From: an uncultured Aquimarina sp.
GTDB taxonomy: Bacteria; Bacteroidota; Bacteroidia; Flavobacteriales; Flavobacteriaceae
DNA length: 64,000 nucleotides
Reading direction: 5' to 3'
Assembly (NCBI RefSeq): GCF_947492405.1
Contig: NZ_CANLMP010000008.1
Location: 161,435 to 225,434, forward strand
Made by a program: the position numbers and the translations under genes. Below, piece after piece: positions 36,683-45,600 of this stretch. Below the pieces are notes generated by a model that searched no databases, was not told where the DNA came from, and saw nothing but the letters and a program-made list of their open reading frames with translations. The stretch's first letter is position 1, and the number at the start of each line of letters is the position of its first letter.

Positions 36683-38019
36683 AGACTCAGTAACATTCCC
36701 AGAGCTAATAGTGCATAACCAAAATAAGTAGTAAATGTTCCCCAGTAATCGTGATTTACGGAAAGAATAGTGCCGCTTTCATCAGGAAGATAGGCAGATT
36801 GAAAAAAACGATATCCACTATGGTTCAGAACATTATTCATGAAAATAGTATAGTCAAAAATCCTGTGTTTTTCTTGAATTTCTACATTACTGTAAAAAGC
36901 TGATGGACTATTAGATCCAGGGTATCGCTCTAGTATAAAGTCTTTTAGAAAAATAGAGAAAGGTAGTTTAATTGGTTTGGAACCATATCGAAGGTTTATA
37001 TGAATACCGTTTATAAATAAAGTTCTATAAGGATTCATGTATCCCGGACCTCCAAATAATGTGATTTCTTTTGTTTCCTTACCAGACTCCAAGGATATTG
37101 TAATAGCAGCTTCTGGGTTTTTAATTTCCGGATCTTTTTCCTTTGAAATGATTTCTAAATATTTGTTTTCTGATATTTGATTAAAAACTATAGGTGTGTT
37201 GTTGATTTCACTAAGTGCTTTAAATTGTAATGGAACAAGACTGTCTTTAGGGTAAAAACTAGCCTTATTTAGTATCATAGAAAAGTAATTCGTGCTTTTT
37301 GGAAATGATGCTGACCAAGTGTCATTCTTTTTAGTAATAAAAATGTCTTTTTTGGATTTATGTTGGCTTTCAAAAGCGATTGGGATTCCATAAATTGTTT
37401 CTCGTGTTCCTTTTTTGATGTAAAAATCTTTTCTCTCATCACTGTCTGCAATTACAATGTGTATATAAGTCGCTCCTTGGGTAGTATCTTTCAGGTTATA
37501 ATGTGCTCTCGGAATATATTTCTTTAGATTTACTTTAATATTCTTATTTTCAAAATCGTAATCTTCATGAATATTATTGAAGCCAAGTTCGCTCATAAAA
37601 ATAGGGTCGCTGGAAAAGTTCTTATTAATTGAACCATTACCCATCTCTAATTGCAAGTAGCTATCTATAGAGATCATCCTGTTACTGGCAGTATCTTCTT
37701 TTATGGTCATTAATGCTTCATAACCTCTATATCTGGTGATTCCAGAACCTAGAATTATGATAATGAATGCTAAGTGAAATAAAAAAACAGGAGCTTTTTG
37801 CCAACTAAAAAGATTATATTTAGTGATATTACCTATAAAGTTAAAAGTAAGAAGGAGTATCAATATTTCAAACCATTTAGCATTGTAGACTAGTGCTTTG
37901 GCGGTTTCGGTTCCATAATCATTCTCTATAAAAGTTGCAGCAGCCATTGCGATTGCAAATACAATTAATAGTATTCCGCTTGTGCGATTAGAAAAAAGTA
38001 TGTTCAATACGTGTTTCAA
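36634..38019 (-). CDS. resB: Cytochrome c biogenesis protein ResB/Ccs1-like
   Basis: A 461-residue inner membrane partner of CcsA for covalent heme attachment to apocytochromes. Membrane segments lie at about 15-32, 48-64 and 75-92, then a large periplasmic domain (about 100-430) and a final segment (TYFGYALLALGMLLSLCW). The fragment HLAFIIIILGSGITRYRGYEALMTIKE matches the ResB core. It follows two c-type cytochrome genes in the same operon and presumably matures them. Confidence 0.88.
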   Translation of the reverse strand: MKHVLNILFSNRTSGILLIVFAIAMAAATFIENDYGTETAKALVYNAKWFEILILLLTFNFIGNITKYNLFSWQKAPVFLFHLAFIIIILGSGITRYRGYEALMTIKEDTASNRMISIDSYLQLEMGNGSINKNFSSDPIFMSELGFNNIHEDYDFENKNIKVNLKKYIPRAHYNLKDTTQGATYIHIVIADSDERKDFYIKKGTRETIYGIPIAFESQHKSKKDIFITKKNDTWSASFPKSTNYFSMILNKASFYPKDSLVPLQFKALSEINNTPIVFNQISENKYLEIISKEKDPEIKNPEAAITISLESGKETKEITLFGGPGYMNPYRTLFINGIHINLRYGSKPIKLPFSIFLKDFILERYPGSNSPSAFYSNVEIQEKHRIFDYTIFMNNVLNHSGYRFFQSAYLPDESGTILSVNHDYWGTFTTYFGYALLALGMLLSLCWKSSHFGLTLKLLN

Positions 38020-38080
38020 TAGTGTTTCTTTTTTTGATATCTTCCTGGTTTTAACCTCTTCGTTTTCTATATCAAGAATA

Positions 38081-38449
38081 TTATTCTTGCATTCCTAGTT
38101 TAACCCATTTTTTGATCATTTCTATCGCACAACTATCGATTTTAACTCCTTTTCGATAAGGCATAGGAATGAACCCCTGAGCGTGGGTGATAGAACCTAT
38201 TAATTGTCCGCTTTCCCCAGATTTTTTTAAGCTTGAGTAGTCAAAAATTTTATTTCTAGAAGCCTTTTCTTTGTAAACATCTTGAGCGTGACATTTAAAG
38301 CAATGAACTTCTATTAGTGATGCTATCTGATCATTGTAAGTTACATTCTGCGGGATATCACATATTTGTTTTGGTTCTCCATTGCAGGATGTGAAATTGA
38401 TGAATAATGTTAGCAAGAGTGTTAGCTTTATTATTGTAGTAGAGTTCAT
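38081..38449 (-). CDS. Monoheme cytochrome c-type lipoprotein
   Basis: A 122-residue lipoprotein (lipobox NFTSCNGE) with one heme c motif, CFKCH, near residue 50, and a possible distal Met in FIPMPYRKG. This layout is common in small Bacteroidota cytochrome lipoproteins. It lies between the pentaheme cytochrome and ResB. It is expected to relay electrons in the periplasm; its partners are not known. Confidence 0.85.
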   Translation of the reverse strand: MNSTTIIKLTLLLTLFINFTSCNGEPKQICDIPQNVTYNDQIASLIEVHCFKCHAQDVYKEKASRNKIFDYSSLKKSGESGQLIGSITHAQGFIPMPYRKGVKIDSCAIEMIKKWVKLGMQE

Positions 38450-38484
38450 GATAGGTTTATTTTGGGTTCAAATGTCTTAGAGTG

Positions 38485-39204
38485 TTATTTAACGGAGTAT
38501 TTCTTTTTCATTTTTAACCATTCTTCTTCACTTAATGGTTGGTGTTTCTTTTTGTTAGAAAAAGGATCTGGACCTCCTTTTAGGTATTCTTGAATTTTTT
38601 CTAACGGAACGGTATCTTTCATTTTTTCTGCTACTTTATAAATGTGATTTCCATGAAAATCGTGACATTGTAGACAGGTGTTCCATTGTTTGTTGGCAAT
38701 CAATTCTTCATGAGGTGTATCAATAGGATCATTTTTCACTTCTAAATCATAGTGACAATTCACACAGAATGCAGCATCTTTAAGAACTATTCTGGTATCA
38801 TTGTGTTCTCTATGGCAAGTTTCGCATTCTGTAGCGTTTATACTAGCAATTGCTTCTTTAAATCTAGGTTCTAGAAAACGATGAGTAGGGTGGCGGTCAT
38901 TGGGTCTATCGTGACATTCCAGACATTTTTTGTTATCTACATTTTCAGTCCCAAAATCGGCTTTGGTTTTACGCATTCCAAATGTATAAGCTATATTAGA
39001 TTGTAGTTGTTGTATTAAATTTCCTTTTGCATCAGTATGACATGCATTACAAGACAATCCTTCATGCCCTGTATTAAGAGGTCCTAGACTCAAAAAGTTT
39101 TCTGTTTTTTTTAGAGGTAAAACGATATATATAATGATGCCGATAGTGATTCCAATTATAGAGCCAATCCGTTGTCTTTTTCGTAATGGATTTTTGCTAA
39201 ACAT
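38485..39204 (-). CDS. Membrane-anchored pentaheme cytochrome c
   Basis: A 239-residue protein with an N-terminal membrane anchor (IGSIIGITIGIIIYIVLPL) and five CxxCH motifs: CNACH, CLECH, CETCH, CVNCH and CLQCH. Many extra His residues could be second ligands. It resembles cytochrome c3/NrfH-like electron carriers but I cannot place it in a defined family. It sits next to a flavin/2Fe-2S reductase and a membrane cytochrome b-like protein. It may take electrons from the membrane pool to a periplasmic acceptor. Confidence 0.88.
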   Translation of the reverse strand: MFSKNPLRKRQRIGSIIGITIGIIIYIVLPLKKTENFLSLGPLNTGHEGLSCNACHTDAKGNLIQQLQSNIAYTFGMRKTKADFGTENVDNKKCLECHDRPNDRHPTHRFLEPRFKEAIASINATECETCHREHNDTRIVLKDAAFCVNCHYDLEVKNDPIDTPHEELIANKQWNTCLQCHDFHGNHIYKVAEKMKDTVPLEKIQEYLKGGPDPFSNKKKHQPLSEEEWLKMKKKYSVK

Positions 39205-39210
39205 ATAGTT

Positions 39211-40251
39211 TTAATCGTTTAAGAAGCTAATACTAACGTTACTAGAAGCTGGAAAGCTTATGCAGGTTAAGATATCTCCATTAGCAACTTCTTCTTCTGT
39301 TAAAAAATGACCATCTATCATCTTTACTTTTCCTTTTACACATTTTGCTTTACAACTGCTGCACATGCCTGATCTACAAGAGTATGGTAGCATTATGTTT
39401 TCGGACATTGCTCCTTGTAGAATTGTTTTGTCTCCCGGAACGCTTATCTGGTGCTTCTTTTTTTCCTGGTAGATAACTACATTGCTTATTAAGTCTTTAG
39501 CATCACTGGATGTTATAAAATTGGCACTAAAGGCTTCTAGTTTAATTTGATTTCTGGCAATACCATTATTGGCTAATATTTCTTTTGCTTTATCCATAAA
39601 ACCTTGTGGACCGCACATCATGTATTTCCCATCAGCATATTTTAACATATGTGTTTCCATGATTTCGGTAATTAGCTCCTCATTTAGTAAATCTTGATGG
39701 TAGTTTAGTTTGTTAGAGTTGTTTTTTTCTAGCACATGTTGAGTGCTTAAGCGTTCTTGGTATTTTTCTTCAAGATCTTCTAATGCCTTTTTAAATATGA
39801 TGGATTCCTCATTTTTATTAGCATAAATTAATACGATTTTGGATAGAGGTTCTTTTTCTAAAACTGTTTTAATAATAGAGAATATAGGTGTTATACCGCT
39901 TCCTCCTGCAAAAAAAACATAGTTGTGTTTTGCTTTTTTATTAGGTTCTATATAAAAACTACCTGAAGGTTTTTCAATTTCTATTTTTTGTCCCGCTGTT
40001 AATTTTTCACAGATATAATTAGATACTAGCCCTTTTTGTACTTTCTTGACTGTTATTCTTAGAAATTTGTCAGTGAATGGACTACTACTAAAAGAATAAG
40101 CTCTTTTTTCAATTTTATTTTTAATTGGGATTTTTACAGTAAGAAATTGCCCTGGTTTGTATTTGATTTTCTTAAATAATCCACCTTTATTAAGAATAAC
40201 ACTAACAGCATCTTCAGTTTCGTGAATTATCTCTTTGACAGTTAACAGCAT
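39211..40251 (-). CDS. FAD/NAD(P)H reductase with C-terminal plant-type [2Fe-2S] ferredoxin domain
   Basis: A cytoplasmic electron-transfer enzyme of about 346 residues. The ORF track starts at 40365 inside the previous gene; the ATG at 40251 (MLLTVKEIIHETEDAVSV) is the natural start and leaves a 14-bp gap. It has an FNR-type FAD motif (RAYSFSSSP), a nucleotide motif (GGSGITPIFSIIK), MMCGPQGFM and a ferredoxin domain with ligands in SCRSGMCSSCKAKC and a later LTC. It resembles PaaE/Hcr-type reductases. In this operon it could reduce the globin, the membrane cytochrome or both. Confidence 0.93.
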   Translation of the reverse strand: MLLTVKEIIHETEDAVSVILNKGGLFKKIKYKPGQFLTVKIPIKNKIEKRAYSFSSSPFTDKFLRITVKKVQKGLVSNYICEKLTAGQKIEIEKPSGSFYIEPNKKAKHNYVFFAGGSGITPIFSIIKTVLEKEPLSKIVLIYANKNEESIIFKKALEDLEEKYQERLSTQHVLEKNNSNKLNYHQDLLNEELITEIMETHMLKYADGKYMMCGPQGFMDKAKEILANNGIARNQIKLEAFSANFITSSDAKDLISNVVIYQEKKKHQISVPGDKTILQGAMSENIMLPYSCRSGMCSSCKAKCVKGKVKMIDGHFLTEEEVANGDILTCISFPASSNVSISFLND

Positions 40252-40265
40252 AATATTTTGTTTTT

Positions 40266-40763
40266 TTATTTGTAATAAAACACAACGCCAATATGAAAAA
40301 CTACTAAAAATGTAATTACTACAGAGAGCAGTACATGGATGATCATCCATGATTTGAAGATCCATTCTTTTTGACTTTTGATAATGTCAAGATTGACTGT
40401 GCCTAAAATCATGTTAATGAAAAATATATAGGATAAGAGCGCTAAGTATCCATATCCAAACTCCAATGCATGTATGTAGAAAAATATTGGCGAAACAACT
40501 CCAATCCACTTGTGTAAGCTTGTAAAACGGATGGTGTGTTTTCTTAATTTTTTGGACACTCTGGTCAGGGTAAGTATCCATTGAAACAATATGAATGCTC
40601 CAACAAATACTCCGGACCATCGTTTATATTCTTCATTGAGTTGAAGATCGTATAGCCATCGCCACTTTAGATCTAAAAGATATTGTAGGATATAGAATAC
40701 AAATAGACTAAATCCGATAAACAAAAAGCTATATGATTTTTTCACTCTATCCGAAATATTCAT
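40266..40763 (-). CDS. Small membrane cytochrome b-like / ferric-reductase-like protein
   Basis: A 165-residue protein with four or so membrane segments. Paired histidines lie in two helices about where bis-His heme b ligands would be (SLHKWIGVVSPIFFYIHAL and WMIIHVLLSVVITFLVVFH). It recalls the transmembrane core of ferric reductases or cytochrome b561-type proteins, but is short. The next gene encodes an FAD/NAD(P)H reductase, so the two together resemble a split ferric-reductase-like enzyme. Family assignment is tentative. Confidence 0.75.
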   Translation of the reverse strand: MNISDRVKKSYSFLFIGFSLFVFYILQYLLDLKWRWLYDLQLNEEYKRWSGVFVGAFILFQWILTLTRVSKKLRKHTIRFTSLHKWIGVVSPIFFYIHALEFGYGYLALLSYIFFINMILGTVNLDIIKSQKEWIFKSWMIIHVLLSVVITFLVVFHIGVVFYYK

Positions 40764-40765
40764 TT

Positions 40766-41635
40766 TTAATTAGAAGCTAAGTCTTTTATTTTATTGGTTT
40801 TCTTGTTGTTGTCAGCAAGCAATAATTTTTCAAGACTATGATATGAAGCTAATTTTCTTACACTATCAATAAATACTTCTGCTGTTGGCAGATAGAAACC
40901 TTTAGAAGGCCATTTATTGCCAATTTGCGGTTTTGTACTATCATTTTTAAAAGCTGCTATTTCTTCGAGATAGGCATTGTAGATTGCTTTTGTACCATTT
41001 CTGTACGCATTTATAACTCCTATAGCTTCTTTATACGACAAGGAATCAGAAGGATATTGCCAGGTAGTTGCTCCCATAACATCACCTAGTTTCCAATCAG
41101 TTTTTGTAGTGCTTTTATGATCGTTGTGGCAATTAACACAAGGAGCTGCTACAGCGAGATCTGCAAACATGGAGGTGTATAATTTCTGATCTTCTTCATA
41201 GAAATGCTGAGGTTTTTGATCAATCTTTATTTTGGTAAATAGCTCTGCTTGCTTTCCTTGAAATTTATTGGAAGCATTAATAGGGAAATCAGAGCCTAGG
41301 TATAGTCCTAGTGGCACATCGCTTTTTCTGATATCAGAAGAAATCCCTCTTAAGAATAACGCAGGAAGCGGGCCAGCTTCTACTTCGTCATCTTGCCAGT
41401 CTTCATCGAATTTTAATCCTTGTTTTTTTCCAGCTCCTACAATTCCTTTAGTATATAATGTTCTTGTGATATCGTTTTCTTCTGCAACCAAGGTAAGTAC
41501 GTCTGCTACCGCTAGTACTTTGTCTGATGATTCATTTGATGCGGTTTCTTCTGGTATGCCGCCACAAGATTGAAGAATAACAGAATATCCTGTTACTAGT
41601 AAGAAAAATATCCCCTTTGCTTTTAAATGATTCAT
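40766..41635 (-). CDS. DUF3365 (Tll0287-like) heme lipoprotein
   Basis: A 289-residue lipoprotein (lipobox VILQSCGG). A DUF3365/Tll0287-like domain is indicated by the N-terminal helices, the AELFTKIK... region and a single heme c motif CVNCHNDHK near residue 167, followed by KTDWKLGDVMGA. Such domains are known as heme-binding sensor or redox modules. It is the second gene of the heme operon, after the globin, and starts 37 bp past it. Function here is unknown. Confidence 0.8.
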   Translation of the reverse strand: MNHLKAKGIFFLLVTGYSVILQSCGGIPEETASNESSDKVLAVADVLTLVAEENDITRTLYTKGIVGAGKKQGLKFDEDWQDDEVEAGPLPALFLRGISSDIRKSDVPLGLYLGSDFPINASNKFQGKQAELFTKIKIDQKPQHFYEEDQKLYTSMFADLAVAAPCVNCHNDHKSTTKTDWKLGDVMGATTWQYPSDSLSYKEAIGVINAYRNGTKAIYNAYLEEIAAFKNDSTKPQIGNKWPSKGFYLPTAEVFIDSVRKLASYHSLEKLLLADNNKKTNKIKDLASN

Positions 41636-41671
41636 ATTGTTATGTTTTAGGTTAATTACTTTACTAATATT

Positions 41672-42100
41672 TTATGCTACCTCTCCATACGCGGCAGTTT
41701 TCATAACTGATGCCATAATACTATAGGTGTCAGCCCAAGCGGTTTCTACTTCTGGTGTAAAATCTTCTCCAAGTCCAGTTTCCAAGGTGCTTAGTAATGC
41801 AGCGCCCACTGTGTCATAATGAGAAGATTCTACTTTGTAATCCACATGCCTTTTTCCTAAATCTTGTAATATAGGTATGAGTCTATCTATATTACTTAGT
41901 CCTGCTACTGCAGAAGAAAGCATAGTCATTAATTTGTTTCCTTGTCCTTTCATAGCTTCGGCATCGTCGGCTGGAAATATCTTTTTTAATTCAGGATCCA
42001 ATTCGAAAAGCTTATTATAAAAAATTCCTGCAGCTGTCTCTGCAATAGGTGCTACTTTACTAAAGGACGTTTGTACCAATTCAATTGTGCGTTTTTCCAT
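41672..42100 (-). CDS. Single-domain bacterial globin (VHb/flavohemoglobin-like)
   Basis: A 142-residue cytoplasmic globin with no reductase domain. Key heme-pocket residues line up with Vitreoscilla hemoglobin and flavohemoglobins: Tyr28 (B10), Gln53 (E7) and proximal His85 (F8, in GKRHVDY). Tyr-B10/Gln-E7 is the combination linked to nitric oxide dioxygenation in flavohemoglobins. It is first in the minus-strand heme operon and directly behind a nitrate-type operator, so protection from NO made during nitrite reduction is a reasonable inference. The FNR-type reductase three genes on could serve it. Confidence 0.92.
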   Translation of the reverse strand: MEKRTIELVQTSFSKVAPIAETAAGIFYNKLFELDPELKKIFPADDAEAMKGQGNKLMTMLSSAVAGLSNIDRLIPILQDLGKRHVDYKVESSHYDTVGAALLSTLETGLGEDFTPEVETAWADTYSIMASVMKTAAYGEVA

Positions 42101-42127
42101 AATTACGTTTTTTAAAGTGAGATAATG

Positions 42128-42149
42128 AAAAATTAAGTATTTATACTTA
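42128..42149 (-). promoter_or_regulatory. Nitrate-regulon palindrome overlapping the globin operon -7 box
   Basis: Read leftward TAAGTATAAATACTTA (42149-42134) runs into TAATTTTT, which matches TAnnTTTG except for the last base. It is followed by the globin ATG 27 bases later. The plus-strand 16 bases are identical to the nrtA site at 29030. Confidence 0.78.
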
Positions 42150-42631
42150 ATTATGTTTCAAATATATTTTAATATTTGACAAAACACAAATATTGAATAT
42201 TCAATAAAAATGAATTTATACGTTATTTTTTTCTTTAAAAAACATGTATTGTTATTATAATTTAATTATTTAACTTTTTTATTAATAATAGTGTAATTTA
42301 GAATTTATGATATTGCATAACTTCTAAAAATACGTATTTGAACTTAATAAGTACGTTTTATGATAATCGTTTTATTCTGTTCTTTTTTTGCAAAAATGAT
42401 AATTACTGCTATCTAAAATACTTTTTAGAATATATAATATTAAGCTTTGGTATATAATAAGGAGAACCTGTTTTTTATATATAGTACAGTGCTTTTAGTC
42501 GGTTTTAATTTTAAATATAAGGGAATCAATACGTCTCTTTTTTCCGAAAAATGTTTTTTTGATATGTTCTTTTATGGATTTCATAATTCACAATGCTATT
42601 TGAAGTCTTCTCTTATAATTTGATTTGTTTT

Positions 42632-42653
42632 TAAGTAATAATACTTAATTTTG
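42632..42653 (+). promoter_or_regulatory. Nitrate-regulon palindrome overlapping the nitrate reductase -7 box
   Basis: TAAGTAATAATACTTA at 42632-42647 runs into TAATTTTG, a perfect TAnnTTTG at 42646-42653. The reductase ATG follows 31 bases later. Confidence 0.83.
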
Positions 42654-42684
42654 TGATTGTGTTTAATTGTAACAAAACTCTTTT

Positions 42685-45600
42685 ATGGCATTTAAATCTT
42701 ATAAGACTACTTGTTCGTATTGTGGTGTTGGTTGTGGAATAATAGCTAAAAAAGATCCTAAGGGAGTAATTACCGTAGAGGGAGATCCTGATCATCCTGT
42801 AAACAAAGGGATGTTATGTTCTAAAGGAATGAATTTACATCACGTTGTTCAGGATAAAAGTGATAGGATTTTGTATCCAGAGATGCGATGGAGTAAAGGA
42901 CATGAGCGTCAGCGAGTATCTTGGGATCAGGCTTTTGATCGTGCAACAGCGGTTTTTAATACTATTATTGATAAATATGGACCTGATAGCGTTGGGTTTT
43001 ATGTTTCAGGACAATGTCTTACAGAAGAGTATTACTTGGTAAACAAACTGACCAAAGGATTTATTGGGACTAATAATATAGATACGAATTCTAGATTATG
43101 CATGAGTTCCGCCGTTGTCGGGTATAAACAGGCGTTAGGTGAAGATAGTGTTCCGATTGCGTATGATGATATAGAGTTAGCGGATTGTTTTATGATTGCT
43201 GGAGCCAATCCTGCTTGGTGTCACCCGATTTTATTCAGAAGAATTGAAGCACATAAAGAACAAAATCCAGATACCAAAATTATTGTAGTTGATCCAAGAA
43301 AAACGCAATCCTGTGATATTGCGGATTTACATTTACAAATTATACCAGGTACAGATGTAGTATTGTATAATGCTATTGCTAAACGATTAATTGATCGAAG
43401 AAAAATTGATAAAAATTTTATAGCAAACCATACAGATAATTACGAATCGTTAAAAGAGTCTTTGCAATCTACCTCATTAACAGAGGCAGCAAAAATATGT
43501 GGAATTACTCTTGCTGATATAAAAAAAGCTGCTTCTTATATAAGCAATGCTAAAGGTTTTATAACACTTTGGGCGATGGGACTAAATCAGAGTTCTATAG
43601 GAGTCAATAAAAATAATGCACTTTTAAATTTATCCTTACTTACTGGGCATATCGGAAAACCAGGATCTGGTCCTTTTTCATTAACAGGACAACCTAACGC
43701 AATGGGAGGTAGAGAGGTAGGAGGAATGGCGAACCTATTGGCTGCACATAAAGATTTAAGTAATAAAGAACATAGAACAGAAGTTGCGAATTTTTGGGGA
43801 GGAAAAGAGATTTCTGAGAAACCAGGATTAACAGCTACAGAGATGTTTGATGCTCTGGAAAGTGGAAAACTAAAAGCAGTATGGGTTATATGTACAAATC
43901 CTTTAGTAAGTCTTCCTAATGCTAATAAGGTCGAAAAAGCTTTACAAAATGCTAAGTTTGTTGTTGTCCAGGATATCTCACATCGTTCAGAAACATTAGA
44001 GTATGCGGATTTAGTTTTGCCAGCTGCTGGTTGGGCAGAAAAAGAAGGAACAATGACTAATAGTGAGCGACGGATTACTTATTTGAATAAGGTGGTTGAT
44101 CCTCCTGGAGAAGCATTACCAGATTCAGAAATCCTTTGGAGGTTTGCACAACGAATGGGATACCGTGGGTTTGATTATACATCTGTAGAAGAGGTGTATA
44201 AAGAGCATTGTCGTTTGACTAAAAGCACAAATATTGATATTACTGGTTTAAATTACGATCGACTAAAAAATGAAGGTAGTTTTCAGTGGCCAGTGCCAGA
44301 AAGTAATCATTCAGGAACTGCACGTTTGTTTGAGGATAAGCGTTTTTATACAGATACAGGTAATGCAAAGTTTATAGTACCAAGATTTACCAAACCAACT
44401 TCAGAATTATTAACAGAGAAACATCCATTGATTTTAACAACTGGTAGAGTACGTGATCAATGGCATACCAGAACTAAAACAGGAAAAGTAAATAGATTAT
44501 TAACACACATCCCACATCCTTTTCTGGAAATGAACCAAGTAGACGCTTTTCTCAGAAAGATGAAAGATGGTGATATTGCTGTTGTAGAGAGTAAACGAGG
44601 AAAAGTACAGGTTAAGGTAAAGGTTAGTGATACTATTGGCAAGGGAGTGGTGTTCTTACCTATGCATTGGGGTAAAGTACTGGGAAATGATTATGGAAGA
44701 GCTAATAATCTAACAACTAGTATTGTTGATCCTATTTCTAAAGAACCTGATTTTAAGTTCTCTGCGGTGCAAGTTTCAAAATTTATAAAAGAAAAGCAGA
44801 AGATTTGTATTATTGGTGCTGGTACTGCAGCATATCGCTTTATACAAACGTATAGAGAGCATAATATGGAAGATGAGATCACCGTATTTTCCAAAGAGCC
44901 ATATCCTTTTTATAATCGTGTTTTACTACCAGAATATGTAAGCGAAGAACTTACCTGGGAGCAATTACAAAAAATGCGAGAAGGTAGTATGGAATCTCTT
45001 AATGTTACTTTATCTACAAGCAATCCAATTGCTGAGATCAACAGAGAGGAAAAGTATCTTGTAGATAGCAAAGGAGAAAAGCATCAGTATGATGTGGTCT
45101 TAATGGCTACAGGTAGTCGGGCTTTTGTCCCAAAAGAAGTACCTATCCATTTGCCAGGAAGATTTACTATGAGAGATCGCGGTGATGCAGATAAACTAAA
45201 GACATATCTTGATGATACCGGTTTGCCCGAAAACAAACAACATGTAACCATTGTAGGAGGTGGATTATTAGGTTTAGAACTGGCGGCAGCACTACGTAAA
45301 AAAGAAGTGAAAATTACTATCATACAACGAGGAAATCGATTGATGGAACGCCAGCTGGATATTGTAGCTAGTCGTTTGTTGGCAGAAGATGTGCGTGAAA
45401 AAGGGATACAAATTCATTTTGATAATGAGGTTGATACAGTATTTAATCAGGATTCTGGATCCTTATTAGTAAACCTGAAATCAGGAAAATCATTTACTTG
45501 CAATGCTGTAGTTTATTCTATTGGTACTATTCCTAATATTGATTTAGCGAAGGCTGTAGGTGTCACCTGTCGTCGCGGAATTGTAGTAAATCAATATTTA

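Larger units (their letters stand above)
42101..42684. other. Divergent nitrate-control region, globin operon / nitrate reductase
   Basis: 584 bp of AT-rich DNA between two divergent nitrate-regulon operons, with one full palindrome near each end (42134 and 42632). A further cluster at about 42330-42357 (AATACGTATT and ACTTAATAAGTACG) contains half-sites. No gene or RNA recognised. Confidence 0.6.

Noticed and set aside
40266-40365. Early start of the FNR-type reductase inside the membrane cytochrome gene
   Set aside because: The extra 38 residues are an out-of-frame reading of the neighbour; the ATG at 40251 matches where the FNR fold begins.
23533-42653. The nitrate palindrome as an NtcA or Crp/FNR site
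   Set aside because: NtcA sites have GTA-N8-TAC and FNR sites TTGAT-N4-ATCAA; here the arms are TAAGTA-N4-TACTTA, and no Crp/FNR-type gene is in the window.
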